A stretch of 64,000 bases of DNA from Bombiscardovia asteroides_K (GTDB lineage Bacteria > Actinomycetota > Actinomycetes > Actinomycetales > Bifidobacteriaceae): contig NZ_CP181447.1 in assembly GCF_048001765.1 (NCBI RefSeq), positions 2,046,001 through 2,110,000 of the forward strand. The letters run 5' to 3'. The notes under the pieces are model-generated. The model made no database searches. It was given only the letters and a program-made list of their open reading frames with translations, and was not told the DNA's origin. Both the position numbers and the translations under genes were made by a program. Positions 34,932-43,918 of the stretch are shown here, piece after piece. Each line of letters starts with the position of its first letter. The first letter of the stretch is position 1.

Positions 34932-35587
34932 GTAGCAATTCGCGGGGGGTTTTGATAGTACAGGTGAAGGATGTGTCTCACCGATTCCCTGAGACTGATT
35001 TACTGTATGAACATGTAAATTTTGAGCTGGAAACGGGTCAGACTTTGGCTGTAACCGGACCTTCCGGCTCGGGCAAATCGACCTTGTTATCTCTTATAGC
35101 GTGCTGGGAAAAGCCATACAGCGGGCGAGTAGATATCCGCAAAGGTTCGCGAGTTTGCTGGGTTTTCCAAAACCCTTACGGTCCTAAATACAGGACAGTC
35201 AGAGATATAGCCAGTTTCCCTTTCATTGCTCACGGTATGCCAAGGCCACAAGCAAATGAAAAGGCGGAAGAGACTCTTGTTGAGTTCGGTTTGCAAACCA
35301 GGATTGAATCTCTCTTCTGCGACCTTTCTGGTGGGGAGGCCCAACGGCTTATGCTAGTTAGGGCAATCTGTTGTGAGCCTGATTTGCTTTTGGTAGATGA
35401 ACCTACTGCTCAGCTGGATATGAGGTCTGCCCACCAAGTGGCGGACAGTCTCAGACTCCTGGCTGACAGGGGTATGGCCGTTGTGATTGCAACACATGAT
35501 CCGTTCGTATGGCAATCGTGTGACCGGGTACTCAACCTTGAGGAGTATGTGCCGCTTGTAGAGGAGGGCGTGCATGCGCTTGCGTGA
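34928..35587 (+). CDS. ABC transporter ATP-binding protein (MacB/LolD type)
   Basis: A 219-aa ATPase. It has Walker A GPSGSGKSTLLSLIA (44-52), Q-loop WVFQNPYGPKYRTVRD, signature LSGGEAQRLMLVRAI, Walker B LLLVDEPTAQLD and switch ATHDPFVW. It is coupled by an ATGA overlap to the adaptor gene and by a 14-bp overlap to the permease gene. Forms the motor of the four-gene exporter. Confidence 0.9.
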   Translation: MSSNSRGVLIVQVKDVSHRFPETDLLYEHVNFELETGQTLAVTGPSGSGKSTLLSLIACWEKPYSGRVDIRKGSRVCWVFQNPYGPKYRTVRDIASFPFIAHGMPRPQANEKAEETLVEFGLQTRIESLFCDLSGGEAQRLMLVRAICCEPDLLLVDEPTAQLDMRSAHQVADSLRLLADRGMAVVIATHDPFVWQSCDRVLNLEEYVPLVEEGVHALA

Positions 35588-36650
35588 GACCTTCAGAGAA
35601 GCTTGGCGGAATATCAACAGCGGAATGTCGCAGTTTTTATCGACTTTATTCACACTCACCTGCGTGATTGCAGCGTGTGCTGGAATCGACGGCCGCCAGG
35701 TTATGAGCATTGAACAAGAAGCACGCACATACAGGAGCTCCCTCTCTAACGTCTATGTAATTAAGACAGAGCAGCAGATTGAACCTGCCGCTTGCCTGGC
35801 ATTACCTCAAAATACTGGAATTGAAGCCGCAGGTGGCCTGCGGAAAGCGACTCCTATACGAGTGACTTTGTCGAAGACAAGTCCGCTTAACACTTATGAG
35901 GTATCACAAAGCTTCCTCACTGTTATTACCGGCGGGAAACAATCCTCTGCCACGACTGGAGGTATTTGGCTTTCACAGGCACTAGCTGATAAGTTTTTCT
36001 TGCATGTAGGCTCACAAGTAGATACAACTGCTGGCCCTATGAAACTTGCGGGCATCTATCAGTGGCCGGAAGACGGTAGAGACACTAGGCTTGGCTTTGC
36101 TGCACTCGTACCGGTAATCACCCCGTCTGCTTATGATGAGTGCTGGGCTTCTGTGTGGCCTCCGAAGAGTATTTCCAGGACTTTAAATCAGGCTGTGCAA
36201 TATTCTGAAACTTCTAGTAACGCCCAAACCGAGCAAATAAATTACACTATGGGAGACAAGTTTGATCCCAATAGCGAGTTCACCTCACGTTTGACCCGAC
36301 CCTTAATTTTTGCGCCCTTGCTTCTGTGCTTTGTCTTTGGGGTTGTCTTATGTCGTAGACGCAAGCTGGAGAATTCTGGTTATCTGCATGCTGGTGAGCC
36401 TAAATCTTCGATGGTGCTCCGGCTCATGGTTGAATATGGGTTGTGCACGCTCATGGCGGTATGTTTGACTCTTTCAGTCTCAATTATTGTTTTAAAAGTT
36501 ATTCGAGTTACAGATATATCAGGAGTGCTGGTGGCATCTTTGCTGCCTACGATATGCTCTACTATTCTCGGCATGACAATGGGAACTGCTGTCGGTGCCT
36601 GTAGCATAAAGGAAAAATCTCTATTTAAGCATTTCAAAGATCGCAATTAA
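35574..36650 (+). CDS. FtsX/MacB-like ABC permease
   Basis: A 358-aa MacB-like permease. The N-terminal helix (FLSTLFTLTCVIAACAG) is followed by a periplasmic-type domain with the MacB pattern (EQEARTYRSSLSNVYVIK, GGIWLSQALADKF), then three C-terminal helices from about residue 240. Four membrane segments is the MacB layout, unlike the eight-segment permeases elsewhere in this window. It completes the lipoprotein-adaptor-ATPase-permease operon, probably exporting a peptide or antibiotic. Confidence 0.8.
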   Translation: MRLRETFREAWRNINSGMSQFLSTLFTLTCVIAACAGIDGRQVMSIEQEARTYRSSLSNVYVIKTEQQIEPAACLALPQNTGIEAAGGLRKATPIRVTLSKTSPLNTYEVSQSFLTVITGGKQSSATTGGIWLSQALADKFFLHVGSQVDTTAGPMKLAGIYQWPEDGRDTRLGFAALVPVITPSAYDECWASVWPPKSISRTLNQAVQYSETSSNAQTEQINYTMGDKFDPNSEFTSRLTRPLIFAPLLLCFVFGVVLCRRRKLENSGYLHAGEPKSSMVLRLMVEYGLCTLMAVCLTLSVSIIVLKVIRVTDISGVLVASLLPTICSTILGMTMGTAVGACSIKEKSLFKHFKDRN

Positions 36651-36801
36651 TCGTAGAGATCTTTGGAATGCGTAGATGGCGGAAGAGCGGTGACCGTGAC
36701 TGAGTTTATAAAAATCTAAGTATCGGTCACCACTTGCGTATTTAGGCTTTTGCCTTCAATTGGGGAGTCAGAATTCGATTCTCTTGGTCGAGAGGGAGCC
36801 G

Positions 36802-37426
36802 TTAGTATCTTTTCCAGGCGGTACGCCGTATCACCACACAAGTGCCCCCCCCCCCGAGTTGACCTGGGGAGATCCACCTTTTCAGCATCCGCTTAAGCTC
36901 GTTCTCAAGTGCTGTGCTCAGTGGGACTACTCGATTCTTATCTCCTTTACCCGTAAGATCGTCGAGAATGTTCTCTGTCCTCGCCGTTACTGCTCTGTTC
37001 TTCGTAAATCAGCGTCAGCAAATAATCTCACAGGCAATCTGACCCCGGATCTGGGTGTACAAGCACCCTAGACACAGCTTCCACTGGCGTTGGCTGCTGC
37101 TTCTTCTTGCGTTTGGCGGCCGACACTATGCCTAATGGACTATCAGGAAGGCTCTTCGATACATGCGACCAGGTAAAGAATGAGCGCAACGCATTCGCCC
37201 TTGATCTATGCGTCGGGTTGCTTTTATCTTCCTTTAACCAGGCCCATATCATCTTTGAAGTAATTTGTGAGGGTCCCACTTGAGTTACTCTGACAAACTG
37301 GGAAGTCACGTACCATCAGTGCTCTATAGTCCGTGCAGTGTCACCGTGTACACACATATCTACTATCCGCTGATCCAGCCAGTCAATCCAAGATTCTGGC
37401 GGCTGCCAGTGAGGCAAAAACTCCAT
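36802..37426 (-). pseudogene. Tyrosine recombinase (integrase) remnant
   Basis: Starts at ATG 37426 with an AGGAG site (MEFLPHWQPPESWIDWLDQR). An in-frame TGA at 37318-37316 (GAG CAC TGA TGG, probably from CGA) interrupts the core-binding domain, which resumes WYVTSQFVRVTQVG and continues through SRANALRSFFTWSHVSKSLP. After a break near 37030 the catalytic domain appears as LTGKGDKNRVVPLSTALENE, then ends at a poly-G/C tract and a TAA near 36802; the catalytic HxxR and Tyr are missing. It adjoins the degenerate tRNA 3' half, so it is the likely former integrase of this island. Confidence 0.75.
36845..36855 (+). repeat. Poly-C tract, 11 C
   Basis: A run of 11 C inside the integrase remnant (poly-G on the coding strand). 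Confidence 0.85.
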
Positions 37427-37544
37427 TAACACTCCTTCCGTAAGCGTCCTGGATTGAAGCATAAAAGGCCGATTAAACCGGCCAATATAGCAGCAACAAC
37501 AGCTATCACCTGAATAACAATATGATAGGAAACCCTTAAATCCC

Positions 37545-37587
37545 ATAAGTCATGGGTTGCGAGTCCGAGTCCCACAGGGGACACTTT
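37545..37587 (+). other. attR-like site: degenerate tRNA-Lys 3' half
   Basis: Matches 35 of 43 positions of the tRNA-Lys 3' half at 18488-18530, including the T-arm core and the ACACTTT tail. It lies 119 bp from the start of the integrase remnant. No 5' half of a tRNA precedes it, so it is an attachment-site copy or a tRNA fossil rather than a gene. Confidence 0.55.
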
Positions 37588-37789
37588 GGATTGCCAACTA
37601 TTCAATAGCGCCGAAAACAGTACTTGATTACTTATTACTTACAGAGTATATAGACCCTTAAACTATCAGGATCCATTCAAGTCATGCTTGTTGCTACAGC
37701 AGTTCCAATCATCGACGCAGCAACTCTAAGCGCTCAATTGGAAACTTATTAAGATTCCGCAGGCTTTGTATCTGAAAATGTCCATTTAA

Positions 37790-38134
37790 TTACTGTTCCG
37801 CCTGCCTGTTTGTTGGTTTTCGTTTATCGTCGTTAAGAAAAGCTCGAGATATTTTGACAAACAGATCCGTAGTGTCTGTCTGTAGAGCGATCGAGAGATT
37901 ATAGAGAGTTCTGAGCGAAGGCATGTTCAATCCATTCTCGATGTTCGCCAATGATTTCTCTGTGATCCAATCAGCTGGCAGCCCGAGATCTGAGCCAGCA
38001 TTAATAAAGCCTTCCCGGGTAGGTGGATTTACATCAGTCAAACTCTTCCTAAGCTGTTTGATAATCCCACCGATCCTGACCATGACCGGCCTATCAATGG
38101 AATAGCGAGCATTATTACGATTTCTTACAGTCAT
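37790..38134 (-). CDS. Xre-like helix-turn-helix regulator
   Basis: A 114-aa protein with a Cro/C1-type fold. Helix 1 contains IGGIIKQLRKSL, followed by the recognition region LPADWITEKSLANIENGLNM and the closing SLRTLYNLSIAL. An insertion between helices 1 and 2 makes it longer than a minimal Xre domain. It is divergent from the AIPR gene with 151 bp between, a common layout for autoregulated defence loci. The Lys/Arg-rich tail is polar. Confidence 0.7.
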   Translation of the reverse strand: MTVRNRNNARYSIDRPVMVRIGGIIKQLRKSLTDVNPPTREGFINAGSDLGLPADWITEKSLANIENGLNMPSLRTLYNLSIALQTDTTDLFVKISRAFLNDDKRKPTNRQAEQ

Positions 38135-38285
38135 AACTCCATTTTAGAGGAACCATGGTACAAAAACACCACCGTAGTTCTTATTGTCTTTTTAACTTCT
38201 TTATGCTTTTATCGAATTGTCTTGGATGAACGCAGACGAAGTAACCGGTCAAACAGGCCGGCTCATGAGCACAAAGGAACATATA

Positions 38286-39473
38286 ATGAAAATGACATTC
38301 CCTATTAAGGCACTGCGGACCGTCAAATCGCCGTCAGACCCAACCGTTACAACGTATTTCGCTTGGGCAAACATGAGGGAGCTCCCTACAGACATGCCCA
38401 CCAAAGTTAACCCGCGCGAAGTGAATATGCGCACCACAACAGCGAAGAAGCTACTGGAAGCCGTATCAGGAACTGACCCGTACTTCGACATCCACAACCG
38501 CGGAATGGTCCTGTTGGCAAATGAAGTCAAATTCGACGCTCCGAATTCCCTCATCACCATTGATTTCGACCATGATGAAGATAGATATGGCGTCCTCGAT
38601 GGTGGTCACACCTATGAGGCCATCAAAGAGAGAAGGGACCAGATCCCCGAGGACATAAATAAATATGTCAAACTCGAGATCTTCGTCGGAGCCGACCTAG
38701 ATGTCGCCGCACTCTCGGATGCCAGAAACACCTCTGTTCAAGTCAGTGATATCGCACTGTTCAACCTCGAAGACCGATTCGACTTCATCAAGGAAGGAAT
38801 AGCCAACGAGCCGTATGGGCAGGACATCGCATACAAGGACAACGAGGACAAGCGGATACCGATTGCTGACCTGCTTAGGCTGATGTACGCGTTTAACATC
38901 TCTCGTTTCCCAGACGACACTTCTGTGCCTGTAGCTGCATACTCTGGCAAAGCCAACGTTTTCAAGGACTATAAGAACGAATGGGACAAACACTCTTCTG
39001 GCAACCAACCCACCGCGGACAACATTTACCGCAGGCTGCTACCTCTTGTTCCAAGCCTTGTGAATCTTTACGAGACCATAGAACTGGAAATGGCAGAAAA
39101 GTACAGAGACTATAAGAAAATGAACGGTACAGGAGCCAAATTCGGTAGCATTCGTGGCATCGAAAACACCAATAAGGACCGTACTGAATTTTTGCAACGG
39201 AAAAAAGACTATAACATCTCTTCTGGATTCATCATGCCAATTTACGGGGCATTCCGTGCTCTTCTTCACACCAAGGACAACGGAGATCTAGACTGGGAAT
39301 TCGATCCAATCCAAATCTGGCAGGCTATAGGTGTCACACTCGTCCAGACAGTATTTGACACTGACACTAACCCCCAGTCCGTAGGCAAATCCAAAACTCT
39401 TTGGCAAGCAACCTACCGCATCGTAGAAAACGAAAAGAATAGACGTCTCATTGCCAAGCTGTCACAGAAGTAA
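38286..39473 (+). CDS. AIPR family protein (abortive infection phage resistance)
   Basis: A 395-aa protein with the AIPR signature region FDIHNRGMVLLANEVKF, then DRYGVLDGGHTYEAI, where the GGHT element takes the place of the family's usual GGQT. The ATG at 38286 follows AAAGGAAC and is preferred over an upstream start. AIPR proteins are associated with phage resistance and are sometimes fused to or paired with nucleases; here only an Xre-like gene is nearby. The mechanism is unknown. Confidence 0.8.
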   Translation: MKMTFPIKALRTVKSPSDPTVTTYFAWANMRELPTDMPTKVNPREVNMRTTTAKKLLEAVSGTDPYFDIHNRGMVLLANEVKFDAPNSLITIDFDHDEDRYGVLDGGHTYEAIKERRDQIPEDINKYVKLEIFVGADLDVAALSDARNTSVQVSDIALFNLEDRFDFIKEGIANEPYGQDIAYKDNEDKRIPIADLLRLMYAFNISRFPDDTSVPVAAYSGKANVFKDYKNEWDKHSSGNQPTADNIYRRLLPLVPSLVNLYETIELEMAEKYRDYKKMNGTGAKFGSIRGIENTNKDRTEFLQRKKDYNISSGFIMPIYGAFRALLHTKDNGDLDWEFDPIQIWQAIGVTLVQTVFDTDTNPQSVGKSKTLWQATYRIVENEKNRRLIAKLSQK

Positions 39474-39484
39474 CTTAACTCGTG

Positions 39485-39521
39485 GGTGTCTCACCCGTCT
39501 ATTCATGTCAGGTGAGACACC
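39485..39521 (+). terminator. Inverted repeat, 11-bp perfect arms
   Basis: GGTGTCTCACC and GGTGAGACACC separated by 15 bp, starting 12 bp after the AIPR stop. There is no T-run, so it is a Rho-independent terminator only in a loose sense and could be a protein-binding site. A smaller nested hairpin (GGGTG TCT CACCC) is an alternative. Confidence 0.5.
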
Positions 39522-39870
39522 AACATCCAGCCTTAGCATGCAGTGCCAAAGCTCGGTGCTTACTGTGCGTCTGTTCAGCTACCGATTGGGAAAATCCAAT
39601 CGCAACACACAGGCCACGTGCTCTCTATATGCTAGACCTGCAACAGACTTTCAGATACCTATTGGCACTAATCGCTGCATACTTTGCAGGACATGCACCC
39701 TATTACACCCCTTTAAAGTGCATACCAGCATTTCAGAGTTTTTGGTTATCAGATCAGGCAAATCTTCGAACTACCTCGACGGAACATATCTGTGAACTAT
39801 GTTCCCTCAAACATCTCATAGGTATACCAACAGGAACCAGAGCAAGCCTGATTAAAGCCATGACCATCTA

Positions 39871-40084
39871 TTAGTCTAATTCCACCAAGACCTTCCCTGT
39901 CCTGCGATCCTTGATGCCTTTCTCCACAGCCGGGTAGTTTGGACTTATCCGCTCTTTCTTCGGCTTAAACCTATGAATTTAAGCTTAGATCCAAGCGGCA
40001 ACCTCCGATCCCGAATGATTTAGCCATAAACGTCTTGAAGACTGCGGTCATACCAAGACCAAGGGCATTAGCGATATGGTCCAC
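39871..40084 (-). pseudogene. RelB/DinJ antitoxin remnant
   Basis: From GTG 40084 the frame reads VDHIANALGLGMTAVFKTFM then AKSFGIGGCRLDLSLNS, the RelB/DinJ ribbon-helix-helix pattern. It then hits a stop near 39975. A +1 frame continues FKPKKERISPNYPAVEKGIK and RTGKVLVELD to the TAA at 39871-39873. A single frameshift therefore separates the DNA-binding part from the C-terminal tail. No toxin gene is seen next to it. The other parts of the 39.5-40.47 kb gap contain nothing else recognisable. Confidence 0.5.
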
Positions 40085-40472
40085 CTGTTGTTAACTTACA
40101 TTTAACGCCCGTATCATAAACTGACTTATTTCGTCTGAAACCACCTAACCTCTGGAAGGCAACCGGCAATGAACATAGCGGACGCTTTACGATAGCGGCA
40201 AACTACGACACAGTATCATTTCGCTACTTCACACTTGACCAAACAACTAACTTCCAGGCACACTGAATAAACACTATTCTGATAGTCAACCTCCCTTACT
40301 GTCTCCTTTAGCCCATCGTTTTCTCCACCGGTTGGCATAAGCCGTTTCACCTGCTTCATAGAAACAGGTCGCAACACTTACCCAACCGCCTGACGCGCTG
40401 CCGCGCAAGTTGGAGTCATGGGAGCCCTCGCGCGCGATGCCTTCGCAAGATTTCCGCGTTACCCGGAATCCT

Positions 40473-42782
40473 TTAAGATAACGGATGATCGAAACCAGAA
40501 TCGCTATGTCGTTCATGCTTCCAATTTTCAACAAGAAAATCCACTTCCCCATTGTCTACGAATTTAGCATGATCGTTGCTTTTGTACGCCGCATCATACG
40601 CGGCAAGAAGTTTGATATCTCCTATGGAATCAGGATCGTTATCCCACAACTTTAGAGACGTCTGGATTCTTTCGCGGGTAATGAAGCGTTTCAACAGCGG
40701 TGCATCCACAATGCGTCCATCCTCTTGTTCTTGAATCAGCGCATAAAGCACATAATCAACAAACTTGGTCTCGTCCACTAGATCTTGAAAGGCACTAAAT
40801 GCCTTGTACCTATCATCGTTCTTATTAAATATAAGAGGGATTGCTGAGGCATACCACTGCAGAAGCCATCCACTCAGAGGCGTCTGTAGATGCCTGGAAT
40901 TTGTGCATTTGAGCTTTTCACACAACGACATGAGGCTCCGTTCCAATCCACTATCCTCAATATCTTCAGAATCTTGGCAGAATGGTAGGCTGTCGAACAT
41001 TGCCACATGGTTCATGAGGCCAACAGTAGGTTTGGATTCCACTTGTTCTTGTGTATCCTTTTTTGGATTTTTTGCTCTATGGATTGCACGGCGGATCTCA
41101 TAGACTATGCAAGCGGCAACGATCATCGACACTGGCGAATTCGAGTCTACGATCGCCTGCACAATAGCTTCGCTTCGTTCTCCGGTATAGTCTTTCTTCA
41201 TGATGGCTGTTGCCACATCGTGAGATATGCAACTTGGATAAACAACGCGGTGCCTCGCTTCAAGTTCCAGGCAGAAACCGACAACTAACGCGCATCTACC
41301 TGCATCCGCCACGCCTAGGTATTTCGCCGGCTCGTCGCTAAATCCCTTGCTGGAGATAATGAGCCAATGCTCATCATCCAAGTCTCTCTCACCCAGTGAG
41401 TCATCGACCAATAACTTCCTGTACTCTGCTTCATGAATGAGATTATTTCCTATAGAAAGCCGGAAGTAAGTATTGAAATGCTCCGGACGGTGTATAGCTC
41501 GCCCCACCTCATCCGGGCGTGTATATAGACTGCCCACGCAATAGGCGACAAAAGGGAACAGGGACTCAACAGCCCGCAAATCCCTGTCTTTAGCGTCAGT
41601 GCCATATGTTGGCAGAGTCGACAAATGTGCTTTGACCTCAACTTTGTGATCTGACATCAAACGTCCTATAATGGGTAAGTCGGAATCACAAAGATAGTCT
41701 TTGCTCGCCATGATCCAACGGTGCAGATCGGGATTAAACACCTCCAGACTGGTAATGCCAAGCAGATCCATCGGCTCCACATCATCTCTCAGTACCTGAT
41801 AGCACAGCATGAACTCATTTATCAGACGGTTGGCGTCCCTCATGGTGCGGACGAACGGCTTTACACAAGCGTCATAGATAGGCAGCGATCTGTCACCGAA
41901 CTGAGACTTTTGGACTTTCTCGTAGATTTGTTCGACTCTCTTCTCGCCGATGATACCTGTCAATCCATCTTTCAATCGGTCGTATACAACTTCCTGGGGA
42001 AGCTCCGGCATTCCAATTGGAACCTGGATTATTTTCTTCAAGTATTCGTCGCCCTTGCCATGGCAGCTCTTATCCAGCGACTTGGTAACGGAATCCCTGT
42101 CATACAGCAGCACATACGTCATATAGGGCAGATCGCCTACAGCCTTGACAGCTCGCATCACATCCGTGACCTCGTCATCCATCAGACGGTCCAGATCATC
42201 AATAAACACGACGATTCTAGTCGCTGATTCTTCCAATTTTTCCTTCAGATCCTTTCGTCGTTCCGAAAGTCTGTCGATGTCTTGGTTGTCAGGCTCCAAG
42301 GCTTCCCCAAGGTTCCCGAACGCTTTCGCAATCATCTGCACTCGAGCAGGAGCTAAACCAGAAATAGGTGCCACATCATTTGCCGCACGCTTGCAAAAAT
42401 TCGCAATGTTATGTCTCACGGGGCCTAACTTCCCTAACAACGTCAGGGAAATCTGATTGAACAACAGAGTTACCAGGCGGCCGCTACCTGAGTATATCCA
42501 AGGCTCAAATTCTACAACTATGACCTTTTCTTCTTGCTTTTTCCCTTTTCCTTTTTTAGAAGAAGTCGAGACAAGCTGCTCGACAAGCATGTTTTTCAAC
42601 GAAGTCTTACCTGACCCCCACGGTCCCTGAATGCCGACAACAAGAGATTCCGACCCCGGGAACCGGCTCAAACTCAATGCAAGGTTCCGCACGTACTTGC
42701 TACGATTATACCTATCGTCTGCAGCGGACCCGATAGGCTCATCCTGAAGAAATGAGGGATACAACTCTGAATGTTCACTCAT
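40473..42782 (-). CDS. KAP-family P-loop NTPase
   Basis: A 769-aa protein of the KAP NTPase family. Walker A is VVGIQGPWGSGKTSLKNML (about residues 48-66). The insert segment contains a Lys-rich loop (STSSKKGKGKKQEEK). Walker B is RIVVFIDDLDRLMDDE near residue 195, with a downstream VLLYDRDSVTKSLDKS element. Membrane segments typical of some KAP proteins are not obvious, so it is probably soluble or peripheral. KAP NTPases recur in bacterial defence and abortive-infection loci. Starts at ATG 42782. No partner gene is coupled to it. Confidence 0.85.
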   Translation of the reverse strand: MSEHSELYPSFLQDEPIGSAADDRYNRSKYVRNLALSLSRFPGSESLVVGIQGPWGSGKTSLKNMLVEQLVSTSSKKGKGKKQEEKVIVVEFEPWIYSGSGRLVTLLFNQISLTLLGKLGPVRHNIANFCKRAANDVAPISGLAPARVQMIAKAFGNLGEALEPDNQDIDRLSERRKDLKEKLEESATRIVVFIDDLDRLMDDEVTDVMRAVKAVGDLPYMTYVLLYDRDSVTKSLDKSCHGKGDEYLKKIIQVPIGMPELPQEVVYDRLKDGLTGIIGEKRVEQIYEKVQKSQFGDRSLPIYDACVKPFVRTMRDANRLINEFMLCYQVLRDDVEPMDLLGITSLEVFNPDLHRWIMASKDYLCDSDLPIIGRLMSDHKVEVKAHLSTLPTYGTDAKDRDLRAVESLFPFVAYCVGSLYTRPDEVGRAIHRPEHFNTYFRLSIGNNLIHEAEYRKLLVDDSLGERDLDDEHWLIISSKGFSDEPAKYLGVADAGRCALVVGFCLELEARHRVVYPSCISHDVATAIMKKDYTGERSEAIVQAIVDSNSPVSMIVAACIVYEIRRAIHRAKNPKKDTQEQVESKPTVGLMNHVAMFDSLPFCQDSEDIEDSGLERSLMSLCEKLKCTNSRHLQTPLSGWLLQWYASAIPLIFNKNDDRYKAFSAFQDLVDETKFVDYVLYALIQEQEDGRIVDAPLLKRFITRERIQTSLKLWDNDPDSIGDIKLLAAYDAAYKSNDHAKFVDNGEVDFLVENWKHERHSDSGFDHPLS

Positions 42783-43048
42783 ATTCCCAGATTAATACAA
42801 ACAGGAAATTCCATTGTTCATGCAATTCAGAATGTTAACTACCCAAAGAAGCAACTTTTAGACTTCTATTGAAACGGCAGAGCCTACCTGTCTATTGCTT
42901 AGACTGTACTTCCCAGAACAAAGGAAATCGCTGCCGATAAGCCACCATTGGACTCCGTCGCTGTGTTAAATCGAGCAACTAATCACAGATATAAATATTC
43001 ATTGAATCAGGCATGGGATACAGATAGATGCCCTTGATAATTAAAAAT

Positions 43049-43722
43049 CTATGCACCATCACAAGGTAACTCCTTCTCTATTCTCAAGACGAGTCTCTTT
43101 TCAACATCAAAGGGACAGACAGGTATCCGCCCTATAATTAAACGCGAGTGCCACACGATTAAGTACAATTGAATCCCATCCCGCTCAAACTTCCGCATTA
43201 GCCTCCACCGGCAAGTTTTTGCGATCCTGGACGTATAGGTTTCATTCTTCCAATCAGCAAGGTTGCCGACTACGTAGACACGGCATTGGGCTCGCGACAC
43301 AGCGACGTTGAGCAGACCGGGCGACCCGTTAACCCATGAACGAGAGCCTTCTTCACGCTTACCGACTCTGCTGCCGAGGGACTATGAAGACCGCATCGGC
43401 TTCCCGCCCCTGGGAGGTGTGTACGGTTTCGGCCTGGCTTGATGCCAGCCAGTTCGCCTCACTGCTTTTGCAGCCAGCGCATTGCCGTAACGCATCCGCA
43501 AAGATATTACGTATCTGGTTGGCCACAGCCCTGAACTGAGCGATAACCAGAATATTGGTGGAGTCGATACCGCCCTCGAAAAGCTCGCGCAGACGCTTGT
43601 GAAGTTCGCAGTCCTCCTGCGGCCTCCATTACGTTTTTCCGGTTTCACCAGGATTCGGCGGCACATCATACCGGCAGGAGACCGGCAGCTCATCGCCGAC
43701 ATTGGGCCCAGACGGATAAGCA
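43049..43722 (-). pseudogene. Superfamily 1 helicase C-terminal fossil
   Basis: Disconnected frames read PNVGDELPVSCRYDVPPNPG, then ILVIAQFRAVANQIRNIFAD, then ETVHTSQGREADAVFIVP, then VAVSRAQCRVYVVGNLADWK. Together they are the C-terminal helicase motifs of the AAA_12/DNA2-like group (ISPFR, Q-x-READ, VAxSRA). Several frame changes and the lack of the N-terminal ATPase show it is dead. It lies between the KAP gene and the P-type ATPase gene. Confidence 0.7.
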
Positions 43723-43918
43723 CGCGGCTGATGCTACGGCCCTACACGAACCATCCTGCTGGTGTAAGCCATGATTGTTGTGTCAGCACTATCTATAAGC
43801 GTTGAAGCGGCACACAGCTGATTCACAATGGCTTTGCGAAAGATGAAGTAAGGCGCAACTGTGCCCTCATTTAATGCAGCGACAACGAGTGCAGCCGCCG
43901 CATCAGGAAGAAGCGATG

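Noticed and set aside
37545..37587. A second tRNA-Lys gene
   Set aside because: Only the 3' half is present, with T-arm mismatches; no D-arm or acceptor 5' strand precedes it.
40286..40552. An 88-codon leftward frame at the end of the KAP gene
   Set aside because: It overlaps the KAP gene 3' end in another frame and resembles nothing.
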